Of a stretch of DNA of 64,000 nt, positions 40,815 to 48,912 are shown piece after piece. The notes beneath the pieces are model-generated. The model ran no database searches and had not been told where the DNA came from. It worked only from the letters and a program-made list of their open reading frames with translations. The translations under genes and the position numbers were made by a program. The DNA lies in assembly GCF_046719735.1 (NCBI RefSeq), contig NZ_JAUTWQ010000008.1, forward strand, positions 124,001 to 188,000, in the 5' to 3' direction. How positions within the stretch are numbered: the stretch's first letter is position 1; every line of letters starts with the position of its first letter. Source of the stretch: Halobacillus_B rhizosphaerae (GTDB lineage: Bacteria > Bacillota > Bacilli > Bacillales > Halobacillaceae).

Positions 40815-41729
40815 TTGACTAAAAACGCTCAAACCATTGTCCCTCATTTATGGTATGACAAGGAAGCTAAGGAAGCGGCAGCGTTTTATGCTTCTATTTT
40901 TCCAGAATCGAAAGTGAAGAATGAAACGGTTCTTCGCGACACACCTTCCGGGGACTGTGATTTAGTATCTTTTACGTTGTGGGGCCAGGATTTCATGGCG
41001 ATCAGTGCCGGTCCTTATTTCAAGTTTAATCCGTCGATCTCTTTCATGGTTAATTTTGATCCCTCCCGAGAGGCTGATGCGAGTGAGAAGCTGACCGAGG
41101 TTTGGGACAAGTTATCGGAAGGCGGCCAGGCGCTCATGCCTCTTGACAAGTATCCGTTTAGTGAGAAGTATGGTTGGATTCAGGATAAATACGGCGTGTC
41201 CTGGCAGTTAATCCTTACGAACCCGGATGGAGAAGAGCGTCCAACGATCATTCCATCCTTTATGTTTGCTGGAGAGAAATGGGGAAAAGCTAAAGCAGCG
41301 ATTGATTTTTATTTGTCTGTATTTAACGATGCAAGAATGGGGCACAGTGAACCCAATCCTCCAGGAGAGGGTGCTGACAATGAAGATACGATAATGTTCG
41401 CTGATTTCATGCTGGAGAATCATTGGTTTGCGGCGATGGATAGTGAGGGAGACCATCCTTTTAGTTTCAATGAATCGATTTCCTTTATGGTCTATTGTGA
41501 TTCCCAAAAAGAAATCGATGCTTACTGGGAGAACTTGTCTGCTGTACCTGAATCCGAACAATGCGGCTGGCTGAAAGATAAATTTGGATTGTCCTGGCAG
41601 ATCGTTCCGAGAGACATGGATAAGATGATGAGTACGGGGACACCGGAGCAAATTGCCCGGGTAAATCAGGCCACTCTTCAAATGAAAAAGCTGGATATTG
41701 CAGAGCTGAGGAAAGCTTACAAGGGTTAA
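40815..41729 (+). CDS. Tandem PhnB-like VOC protein (3-dmu-9_3-mt family)
   Basis: A 304-aa protein made of two PhnB-type domains in tandem. Each has the pattern LWYDKEAKEAAAFYASIFPESKV or its variant AAIDFYLSVFNDARMGH, then D...FMLENHWFAAMDSEG and a W-lined final strand (KYGVSWQLI, KFGLSWQIV). The family name (3-demethylubiquinone methyltransferase) is historical and no SAM motif is present. The start is TTG 40815 with AGGAGG 7 nt upstream. Function is unknown. A strong terminator follows. Confidence 0.88.
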   Translation: MTKNAQTIVPHLWYDKEAKEAAAFYASIFPESKVKNETVLRDTPSGDCDLVSFTLWGQDFMAISAGPYFKFNPSISFMVNFDPSREADASEKLTEVWDKLSEGGQALMPLDKYPFSEKYGWIQDKYGVSWQLILTNPDGEERPTIIPSFMFAGEKWGKAKAAIDFYLSVFNDARMGHSEPNPPGEGADNEDTIMFADFMLENHWFAAMDSEGDHPFSFNESISFMVYCDSQKEIDAYWENLSAVPESEQCGWLKDKFGLSWQIVPRDMDKMMSTGTPEQIARVNQATLQMKKLDIAELRKAYKG

Positions 41730-41749
41730 TACTTTAACATAAGATTTCA

Positions 41750-41790
41750 GGAAGAACACTTCTTATCTGAGAAGTGTTCTTCCTTATTTA
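41750..41790 (+). terminator. Terminator after the PhnB-like gene
   Basis: Fourteen-bp perfect stem GGAAGAACACTTCT / AGAAGTGTTCTTCC (41750-41763, 41770-41783) followed by TTATTT. Confidence 0.88.
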
Positions 41791-41900
41791 GGAAAATAAT
41801 CAGAATCGCAAGTAGTAATTTTGCAAGCTTTATGGGACATCCACTGGCTCTAAGTGACCTGTACTCATTTTAAATCGTGTAAATTCGATTGATTTGACTG

Positions 41901-41938
41901 TATAATGGAATATAAACGTTTGACTAAGATTTAAAATC
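41901..41938 (+). promoter_or_regulatory. Promoter region of the GntR gene with two palindromes
   Basis: TATAAT at 41901-41906 with no strong -35. Downstream lie AAACGTTT (41914-41921) and GATTT-A-AAATC (41928-41938), which are candidate operators for the regulator encoded next. Confidence 0.45.
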
Positions 41939-41961
41939 AATAAAATTTAGAGGTGAAGACA

Positions 41962-42690
41962 TTGAAAACGATCGAGCCAAATAACCGGACTCCACTGTAC
42001 TATCAATTAGAGGAGATTATTAAAGAACAAATCGACTCAGGTAAATGGAAAGCAGGAGAGAAAATTCCTTCAGAAAATGAATTGCTTAGACAGTATGAAG
42101 TGAGTAGAAATACAGTGAAGAAAGCTCTGGATAATCTCGTTCAGGCGGGAATGCTGAAGCGGGTTCAAGGCAAAGGAACGTTTGTATCGAAACCGAAGCT
42201 GGAACAATCGCTTACCGGGTTTTACAGCTTCAGCAAGGTATTAGAAGAAAAAGGACTGGAACCTAAAGATGTACTGATCGACTTGAATGAAAGAAAAGTC
42301 AAAGCAAGTATTGCAAAGCACCTGGGCATTGCTGAGGATGCGAATGTGTATGAGCTTGTACGTTTGCGCTGCACGGTCAATGAACCGATCATTTTGGAAA
42401 CCTCTTATATTCCGAAAGAAATGATCCCGGAAATGACGAAAGACGAACTGTCCAATCATTCTTTATATGATTTTATGGCAACCAAATATGGCGTAATGGT
42501 TACGAAAGCGAAGGAAATTTTTGAACCAGTATTAATCCGGGGATATGAAAGTCAGTATCTAGATGTTGAAGAGGGATCACCTGCGCTATTGCTGGATCGT
42601 ATTGCCTATAATTCAGAGGACAAGCCTGTGGAATTCTGCCGCTCGATTATTCGTGGCGACCGCTGCCGGTTTTATACGGAGCTTATTTAG
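41962..42690 (+). CDS. GntR/HutC-family regulator with UTRA domain
   Basis: A 242-aa sugar-responsive regulator. The winged HTH (IPSENELLRQYEVSRNTVKKALDNLVQAGMLKRVQGKGTF) occupies about residues 25-75 and a UTRA effector domain about 95-235. HutC-type proteins bind phosphorylated amino sugars or sugars. TTG 41962 is favoured over GTG 41953 because AGAGG lies 8 nt before it. It is the first gene of the sugar cluster but is followed by a separate promoter, so it can be expressed apart. Its effector may be an amino-sugar phosphate. Confidence 0.9.
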   Translation: MKTIEPNNRTPLYYQLEEIIKEQIDSGKWKAGEKIPSENELLRQYEVSRNTVKKALDNLVQAGMLKRVQGKGTFVSKPKLEQSLTGFYSFSKVLEEKGLEPKDVLIDLNERKVKASIAKHLGIAEDANVYELVRLRCTVNEPIILETSYIPKEMIPEMTKDELSNHSLYDFMATKYGVMVTKAKEIFEPVLIRGYESQYLDVEEGSPALLLDRIAYNSEDKPVEFCRSIIRGDRCRFYTELI

Positions 42691-42714
42691 CTCTTGATTG
42701 TTTTTTAGATTAAC

Positions 42715-42743
42715 TTGACCCAACAACCCCACAATGGTATGAT
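42715..42743 (+). promoter_or_regulatory. Sigma-A promoter of the amino-sugar operon
   Basis: TTGACC (42715-42720), 17-nt spacer, TATGAT (42738-42743), 44 nt before the SIS-gene start. Confidence 0.8.
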
Positions 42744-42786
42744 TTAATTGTTAGAAAATTTAAAAACCCTAACGAGGAGGTTGAAT

Positions 42787-43836
42787 ATGGGATCAAACTA
42801 TACCTATTCAGAAATAAATAAACAGCCCGAAACGTGGAAGAAGACCTATCAGCAAGTGCTTGAAAATAGAGAAGAAATCTCTGCGAAAATCGAAGCACTC
42901 CAGCCTGATGAAGTTATATTCACCGGTTGTGGAACGTCTTATTACATTTCGATCTCAGCCGCTTATACGTTTGGAGAATTAACAGGCATTTCTTCCAAAC
43001 CCATCCCTTCATCAGAAATCTTTCTAGCTCCCAAGGCAGTTTTTCCGAAAAACAAAAAAGTACTCGTGATCGCATTTTCCAGATCAGGAAACACATCAGA
43101 AGTGGTGAAAGCGGTTGATTACGTACAGGAACATAATCTTGCCGAATGTATCTCCATTACTGCTTATCCTGAAAGCGATTTAGCGAAGCTGTCGAACTAC
43201 ACGATCGTTTTACCTCATGTGCAGGAAAAAAGCGTGGTGATGACCGGGTCGTTTACGAATCTGTTGTTAACCTCTCAAATCATTGCCGGAATTGTTGCGA
43301 ACAATGAGGCATTTCTCAAAGAATTAAACCAAATCCCTCAGTCGGCGACAGCCATCTGGAAAGAAACAGAAGAACTAGCCAAGAAGGTCGGCGAGAATCC
43401 GGCGTATCAGTCGTTTATCTACTTAGGGCTTGGCGGACATTTCGGATTAGCTTCTGAGGGCATGCTAAAAATGAAGGAAATGACCCAGGTATCTTGTGAA
43501 GCCTATAACCCGCTTGAATTCAGGCACGGACCCATCTCTGTGGTGACAGAAGAATACATGATTATTCATTTAGCGAACAACACGATCCGCAAATATGAGC
43601 AGGATATTGTGAAGGATATCCAGGACGTGAAAGGGAAGGTGCTGACGATCGGTCATGACTTAGACGGTTATCGTTCCGATGAAAAGCTTAATTTAAAGGC
43701 ATCCCTTTCCGATCACGCAAGCAGTGTACTAATGCTGCCATTCCTTCAACTATGTGCTTACTACCGAAATAAATTACTGAATTTAGATCCTGATAAACCT
43801 AGGAATTTAAACCAGGTCGTTGTTCTAGACGGATAG
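42787..43836 (+). CDS. agaS: SIS-domain sugar isomerase/deaminase, AgaS-like
   Basis: A 349-aa enzyme with two SIS domains. The first carries FTGCGTSYYISISAAYTF and AFSRSGNTSEVVKAVDY; the second carries YLGLGGHFGLASEGMLKMKEMTQ. The motif EFRHGPISVV and the end NLDPDKPRNLNQVVVLDG resemble AgaS, which converts galactosamine-6-phosphate to tagatose-6-phosphate with loss of ammonia. FrlB-type deglycase is the main alternative. ATG 42787 follows GAGGAGG. The downstream lacC and lacD homologues favour a tagatose-6-phosphate product. There is no glutaminase domain, so it is not GlmS. Confidence 0.8.
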   Translation: MGSNYTYSEINKQPETWKKTYQQVLENREEISAKIEALQPDEVIFTGCGTSYYISISAAYTFGELTGISSKPIPSSEIFLAPKAVFPKNKKVLVIAFSRSGNTSEVVKAVDYVQEHNLAECISITAYPESDLAKLSNYTIVLPHVQEKSVVMTGSFTNLLLTSQIIAGIVANNEAFLKELNQIPQSATAIWKETEELAKKVGENPAYQSFIYLGLGGHFGLASEGMLKMKEMTQVSCEAYNPLEFRHGPISVVTEEYMIIHLANNTIRKYEQDIVKDIQDVKGKVLTIGHDLDGYRSDEKLNLKASLSDHASSVLMLPFLQLCAYYRNKLLNLDPDKPRNLNQVVVLDG

Positions 43837-43847
43837 GAGGTTTGTAC

Positions 43848-44780
43848 GTGAACCCAGTAGGAATCATCGGAAATTTTAACTTAGATATTGTTGTTGGAGG
43901 ATTAGAAGCAAGACCAGCGTGGGATTCAGAAGTGATGGCAGAAGGATACGAGCGGCGTGTTGCAGGGACGGCGGGCTATATGGCAATGGCCCTGCAGGCG
44001 CTCGGCCTTCAGCCAGTGATCCTGTCTTCGATTGGACAAGATAGCGAAGGAGCGTATCTGCTGGAAGAGTTACAGCGGATGGATATTCCAGCAGATGGGA
44101 TTGTAACCTTAGAAAATCATCAGACTCCCACAAGTTTTGTGATCGTTCACAAAGATGGGTCAAGAGCGATTGTTTCTGTCCTCGGTGCTCACCATGAGTT
44201 TGGCAATGAGATGTATAAACAGAAACAACATCTGCTGTCTTCTTGTGAGGAAGTGATGATCTGCGGGAACTACTTGCTGCCTAAGTTCACGGTAGTCGAT
44301 GCGTTAGAAGCCGCTATTGAACAAAAGAAGCAAGGGAAGAAGATTTATTTTGACCCATCGTGGGATCCTCACGGCTGGAAAGAAGCAACGAAGAAAAATA
44401 CGCTGGAATTGATCAAGCATGTGGACGTCTGCTTATTGAATGAAACAGAAATCTGTCATTTGACGGCAGAGGACGATTGGAAGAAAGCCATTAAGATCCT
44501 CGGCAATTATTGTCATGAAGTAGTTGTAAAGCTTGGTGGTAAAGGAGCAGCGGCTTTGGTTGACGGAGAAGTGCATACCGTTGAAGGCTATCAGGTTCCT
44601 GTAGTAGATACCACTGGAGCTGGTGATACCTTTGATATGGGATATTTATTCGCTAACCGGAAAGCGTGGCCCGTCGAAAAGAAACTCGATTTCGCCAATA
44701 AAATGGCTTCCATCATTATTTCTCAAGAATCCAGAGAAACATACCCAAATTTAATGGTTCATTTATCCGAAAAAATGTAA
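43848..44780 (+). CDS. PfkB-family carbohydrate kinase
   Basis: A 310-aa ribokinase-like kinase. The C-terminal signature DTTGAGDTFDMGYLF is intact, with catalytic base Asp260. The N-terminal part (IIGNFNLDIVVGGLEARPAWDSEV) resembles FrlD-type and other sugar kinases. GTG 43848 is chosen because GGAGG sits 7 nt upstream; the TTG 43842 is too close. Placed between the SIS enzyme and the sugar-binding protein, it probably phosphorylates the imported amino sugar at C6. Fructosamine kinase activity is an alternative. Confidence 0.87.
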   Translation: MNPVGIIGNFNLDIVVGGLEARPAWDSEVMAEGYERRVAGTAGYMAMALQALGLQPVILSSIGQDSEGAYLLEELQRMDIPADGIVTLENHQTPTSFVIVHKDGSRAIVSVLGAHHEFGNEMYKQKQHLLSSCEEVMICGNYLLPKFTVVDALEAAIEQKKQGKKIYFDPSWDPHGWKEATKKNTLELIKHVDVCLLNETEICHLTAEDDWKKAIKILGNYCHEVVVKLGGKGAAALVDGEVHTVEGYQVPVVDTTGAGDTFDMGYLFANRKAWPVEKKLDFANKMASIIISQESRETYPNLMVHLSEKM

Positions 44781-44822
44781 GGGCTTAAATGAAATAAACT
44801 AAAAAATTTAAGGGATGATTAT

Positions 44823-46127
44823 ATGAAGATTAATAAAAAACTCACTCTGCTCCTCTCTCTTTTGTTAGTGGTCAGTGTCTTCCTGAGTGCTTGTAACTCT
44901 TCTGATTCCAGTGAAAGTGCTGGTAGTAATGGAGATGAAGATATTTCAGGTACCACCATCACTGCACTCTTGCCCCCATGGACAAAAATCCCCGATAGTA
45001 TGCTGGATCAATTTAAAGAAGAAACTGGCGTAACCGTCGATCTTCAAACAATGGGATGGGACGACATCCACGATAAGATCGTAACGAGCGCCGCGGCAGG
45101 TGTTTCTCCTGCTGATGTAACCGAGTTTGACTGGTCATGGGTGGGACAATTTGGTGCTGCTGGCTGGTTTGAACCGCTGGATCAATATTTCGATAGTGAA
45201 ACGATTGATGATACTTCGACTATGCCCATCTTTAAATATAAAGATAACTATATCGCGATGCCATATAGTAACGACTTCCGCGTTACGTACTTGAATGAAA
45301 GCGTATTCAAGGATGCAGGGGTAACTGAAACCCCGTCCACGCCTGAAGAACTTATGAAAGCTGCAGAGAAAATCAAGAATAACGGCGGTATGGATTACCC
45401 TATGGGAATTCCGTTGTCCGCTACAGAAGGATCGGCAACTCCGTGGTATTTAATGACGAAAGCCTTTGGCGGAGAACTGTTTGACGAAGACGGCAATCCT
45501 CAATTTACCGACAAAAGCTCTGCAGGTTACCAGGCCATGGAGTATCTTATCAGCGGTATGAAAGAGAATAAAGTCATTGATCCATCAGCCGTAGGCATTA
45601 AAGATACCGATGTTATTTCAAATTTCCAGAACGGCAAGATTGCCATTGATTTAGCCGGCTGGGTCGGAAACATGTCGCTGTATGAAGATGACTCGAAATC
45701 AAGTGTAGCAGGAAACGTAAAAATGAAACCGACGCCAGGTAAGGATGGAGACTCCCGTACTTTTGGACTTGTGGAAGGGTATGGAATTCCGAAAGCGTCC
45801 AAACATAAGAAGGCAGCAGCTGAATTTATTAAATTCCTCGTGCAGCCCGAACAAATGGAAAAAATGTACACCGATTTAGGACTTATGCCGAATCGTCAGA
45901 GTGTATTAGAAGACTTGAACGACCAAGGTAAATTAGTCGGTGGGGATACCATTCTAGACGTGCTGCCCACTGTTGAACCGCTATTTAAGCAAGGCACACC
46001 GTCCTGGTACCCTAAATTCAGTACAGATGTAGCCACAACGATTAACCAGATTGCAAAAGGCTCTATGACTGTCGATGAAGGAATCAGCCATATTGCCGAT
46101 AACGTAAAAAGTATCCAGGGAGAATAA
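44823..46127 (+). CDS. Sugar ABC transporter substrate-binding lipoprotein
   Basis: Extracellular family-1 binding protein (434 aa). The signal peptide ends with lipobox LSAC (Cys24), followed by a Ser/Gly/Asp linker. The fold is typical (TTITALLPPWTKIPDSMLDQFKEETGVTVDLQTMGWDDIHDKI; GYGIPKASKHKKAAAEFIKFLVQPEQM). Trp-rich patches (DWSWVGQFGAAGW) probably stack on sugar rings. It delivers the substrate to the two permeases encoded next. A hairpin follows and may tune its higher expression. Confidence 0.93.
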   Translation: MKINKKLTLLLSLLLVVSVFLSACNSSDSSESAGSNGDEDISGTTITALLPPWTKIPDSMLDQFKEETGVTVDLQTMGWDDIHDKIVTSAAAGVSPADVTEFDWSWVGQFGAAGWFEPLDQYFDSETIDDTSTMPIFKYKDNYIAMPYSNDFRVTYLNESVFKDAGVTETPSTPEELMKAAEKIKNNGGMDYPMGIPLSATEGSATPWYLMTKAFGGELFDEDGNPQFTDKSSAGYQAMEYLISGMKENKVIDPSAVGIKDTDVISNFQNGKIAIDLAGWVGNMSLYEDDSKSSVAGNVKMKPTPGKDGDSRTFGLVEGYGIPKASKHKKAAAEFIKFLVQPEQMEKMYTDLGLMPNRQSVLEDLNDQGKLVGGDTILDVLPTVEPLFKQGTPSWYPKFSTDVATTINQIAKGSMTVDEGISHIADNVKSIQGE

Positions 46128-46168
46128 CAAGTCATATCACTATTGAATCAGGGATTTCTGAATAGTTG

Positions 46169-46201
46169 AGGGGGTTTATTCCTTAGGAGTAGCCCCTTTT
46201 T
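46169..46201 (+). terminator. Attenuator between binding protein and permeases
   Basis: GGGG / CCCC stem (about 46169-46173, 46191-46195) with an inner TTCC/GGAG pairing and T6 directly after. Partial termination here would give more binding protein than permease. Confidence 0.6.
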
Positions 46202-46221
46202 CTAAGAAAGGGGGAACCCAA

Positions 46222-47094
46222 ATGTCCATGAAGAAAGTCATCTTTCCTTATTTACTCGTCCTTCCGCTCATTGTCATCATGTTCGGGCTGGTATTCTATC
46301 CAGCGGTATTAACGCTAGTGGATAGTTTTAAACAGTTAAGCCTGATGGAGCCGGATAATATTAAGTTTGCAGGATTTTCGAACTATATCAATTTATTGAC
46401 GGATTCCACGGTGTTAAGAACATTGAAGAATACGTCTGCCTACTACTTATTAGCGATCGCCGGAGAAGTCGTCGGCGGGATGTATATCGCGATGGTACTA
46501 AAGAAAAAATTTCGAGGCAGAGGATTATTGCTCGCGGCCGTTGTGATCCCCTGGGCCCTTCCGCCCGTAGTAAATGCGGTCATTTGGAAATGGATTTATG
46601 ATCCCAATACCGGCGTGTTGAACGACCTGCTTCTGAAACTTCATATTATTCATGAAAGCCAGGTTTGGCTGGGGAATCCTCACTTTGCATTATTCTGCGT
46701 CACGTTAGTTCATGTGTGGAAGATGATTCCGTTGACCGCTGTGATTCTGCTTGCTTCGCTGCAAACGATTCCGGGTGAGTTATATGAAGCAGCAAAGATA
46801 GATGGGGCGTCTCCAATGAGAAGCTTCTGGCATATTACGCTGCCGCTTCTCAAACCGGCACTCGCCATTGCGCTTACACAAGCGACATTTGCCGCGATTA
46901 ACATCTTTGATGAAATTTTCGTGCTGACTGGATCAGCGCTCGATACCCGTTCCGTGCTCATTCAGAACTATTTAATCGCCTTTAGACAATTGAACTTAGG
47001 CATGGGAATGGCACTGTCACTCATTATCACCCTCATTACGTTGGGTATCAGTTTGATCTACATTTTATGGCTGAACGAAAGAAAGGAGAAATAA
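46222..47094 (+). CDS. Sugar ABC transporter permease, MalF type
   Basis: A 290-aa inner-membrane subunit with six hydrophobic segments. The EAA loop that contacts the ATPase is EAAKIDGASPMRSFWHITLPLLKP. GAAAGGGGG lies upstream of ATG 46222. It forms the channel with the MalG-type partner that follows. No ATPase gene is present in the operon, as in the B. subtilis frl and msm-type systems that share MsmX. Confidence 0.93.
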   Translation: MSMKKVIFPYLLVLPLIVIMFGLVFYPAVLTLVDSFKQLSLMEPDNIKFAGFSNYINLLTDSTVLRTLKNTSAYYLLAIAGEVVGGMYIAMVLKKKFRGRGLLLAAVVIPWALPPVVNAVIWKWIYDPNTGVLNDLLLKLHIIHESQVWLGNPHFALFCVTLVHVWKMIPLTAVILLASLQTIPGELYEAAKIDGASPMRSFWHITLPLLKPALAIALTQATFAAINIFDEIFVLTGSALDTRSVLIQNYLIAFRQLNLGMGMALSLIITLITLGISLIYILWLNERKEK

Positions 47095-47099
47095 AGGTG

Positions 47100-47930
47100 A
47101 TGAAGAAAATAGGATTCCGATTATCAATCGTTCTGATCTTGATTTGGTCCTTAGCACCTGTTTATTGGGCATTACGTACAAGTCTGCTGCCTGCCGGGGA
47201 GCTCACCAGTACGCCAATAAAATATTTTCCGTTTTCGTTGAGCGGTGAAAATTATAGTCAGTTATTAGGGTTCAGCGCTCAGCAGAACATTTGGGCACAG
47301 TTTAAAGATGCGATGGTGAACAGCTTAATTTCTGCGCTTGGAGCCACGATTATTGTCATTATCATTTCAATCTTTGCCGGCTATGCCTTTGGAAGGTTGG
47401 ATTTTAAAGGGAAGAACATTATTTTCGGCATGGTATTAGTGACGATGGCTTTACCTGCTTATGCGGTAATGATCCCGTTATACAAGATTCTCATCAGCAT
47501 GCATTTAATTGATACGCAGGTTGGAATTACGCTCATTTATACCTCTGCGTTTGCTCCGCTGGCTATTTGGTTAATGCGCAGCTTTTTCATGGCGATACCG
47601 AAAGAGCTTGAGGAAGCGGCACTTGTGGACGGAGCGTCAAGGTTACGATCACTCTGGACGATTCTTCCGATGGCATTACCCGGATTAATTGCTGTAGCGA
47701 TCTTAACGTTTCTCAATTCCTGGAGCCAGTTCGTCATTCCGCTCGTCTTTGCGCCGGAACAGTCCAAGCCTTTGCCGGTGCTGATTACCGAGTTCGTAGG
47801 GAAGAATGCTGTGAATTATGGACTTATGACCGCAGCCGGCGTCCTCACGATTATTCCGCCGATATTAATTGTTTTATTTTTAAACAAATATTTAATTTCT
47901 GGATTGACGGCAGGATCGGTAAAAGGATAG
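47100..47930 (+). CDS. Sugar ABC transporter permease, MalG type
   Basis: A 276-aa membrane subunit with six hydrophobic segments. The EAA loop is EEAALVDGASRLRSLWTILPMALPG and the C-terminus ends FLNKYLISGLTAGSVKG, the MalG-family tail. ATG 47100 is preferred to ATG 47067, which overlaps the first permease; AAAGGAG is about 10 nt upstream. It completes the importer apart from the ATPase. Confidence 0.93.
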   Translation: MKKIGFRLSIVLILIWSLAPVYWALRTSLLPAGELTSTPIKYFPFSLSGENYSQLLGFSAQQNIWAQFKDAMVNSLISALGATIIVIIISIFAGYAFGRLDFKGKNIIFGMVLVTMALPAYAVMIPLYKILISMHLIDTQVGITLIYTSAFAPLAIWLMRSFFMAIPKELEEAALVDGASRLRSLWTILPMALPGLIAVAILTFLNSWSQFVIPLVFAPEQSKPLPVLITEFVGKNAVNYGLMTAAGVLTIIPPILIVLFLNKYLISGLTAGSVKG

Positions 47931-47972
47931 GAATGAGAAACGGCCAATTTATCAGTGTTAGGAGAATGCAGG

Positions 47973-48908
47973 ATGATTCATGTGGTAGCTCTTAATCCAG
48001 CTCTTGATCGGACAGTTATACTCAAAGAATTCAATCATGACGGGGTAAGCCGTGCGAAAGAATCGATGGATTTATTAGGCGGCAAAGGATTTAATGTCGT
48101 CCGTTCCCTGATGACAGGAGAGGAACGTCCTCCATTTCAAATTCATTCCTTCTTAGGCGGCTATATCGGGGATATTCTGCGAACGTTCATTGATGAAAAA
48201 GGCATGGATGCCAGGATTACGAACATTACCGGAACCACCAGAATTTGTTCGGTTATCGTGGACGAGCAAAGAAATGAAGTCCATTTAATTAATGAATCAG
48301 GGCCAGCGATTACCCAGGCAGAGAAAGACGAGTTGTATAGCAGCTTACTCGCTCAAACAAAGCCAGGAGATTATGTCATCTTCTCTGGTTCGCTGCCTAA
48401 AGGCGTGGAGCCAGAGTTCTACCAGACCGTCATCCGAACGCTTGAAGAAAAAGGGGCTCACTGCGTCCTCGATAGCAGTGGTCTGCCTTTAGAACATGGA
48501 GTACAAGCTAATCCCTGGCTGCTTAAAGTAAATGAACATGAATTCAAAGAGTTAGTCAGTCCAGGGGAGAAGCAGATTCAATCGCTTGAGACGATGGTTG
48601 CCGAGTTTGACCAGGCTCAGAACGTGATGATCACTCTCGGGAAGAACGGGGCGCTAGCTAAATTTAATCACCAGCTGTATCAAGTGGAACTGCCCGCCAT
48701 CGAGGCGCGGAATGCCACTGCTTCAGGAGATATTTTTCTCGGAGCTTTCATAAAAACCATGGACCAAGGAGCAGCCGTGGAAGAGGCATTGCAAACCGCC
48801 AATGCTTACTCTCTGTCCAACTGTCTCTCCTGGTACCCTCATATCAACATGGAGGAAGTCGAAACATTCAAACCAAACATAAAGGTCACAAGACTAAGGA
48901 GTTCATAA
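47973..48908 (+). CDS. lacC: 1-Phosphofructokinase / tagatose-6-phosphate kinase family (LacC-like)
   Basis: A 311-aa PfkB-family kinase of the LacC/FruK branch (VVALNPALDRTVILKEFNHDGVSRAKESMDLLGGKGFNVVRSL). The substrate motif GGKGFN is intact, and the catalytic motif is ASGD in ATASGDIFLGAF, a variant of GAGD keeping the Asp. GGAGAATG precedes ATG 47973. It lies 4 nt before the lacD homologue, so tagatose-6-phosphate is the likely substrate (to tagatose-1,6-bisphosphate), though fructose-1-phosphate kinases look alike. Confidence 0.85.
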   Translation: MIHVVALNPALDRTVILKEFNHDGVSRAKESMDLLGGKGFNVVRSLMTGEERPPFQIHSFLGGYIGDILRTFIDEKGMDARITNITGTTRICSVIVDEQRNEVHLINESGPAITQAEKDELYSSLLAQTKPGDYVIFSGSLPKGVEPEFYQTVIRTLEEKGAHCVLDSSGLPLEHGVQANPWLLKVNEHEFKELVSPGEKQIQSLETMVAEFDQAQNVMITLGKNGALAKFNHQLYQVELPAIEARNATASGDIFLGAFIKTMDQGAAVEEALQTANAYSLSNCLSWYPHINMEEVETFKPNIKVTRLRSS

Positions 48909-48912
48909 AACT

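Noticed and set aside
41208..41759. A 183-codon minus-strand ORF
   Set aside because: It is antisense to the tandem PhnB-like gene and shows no family pattern.
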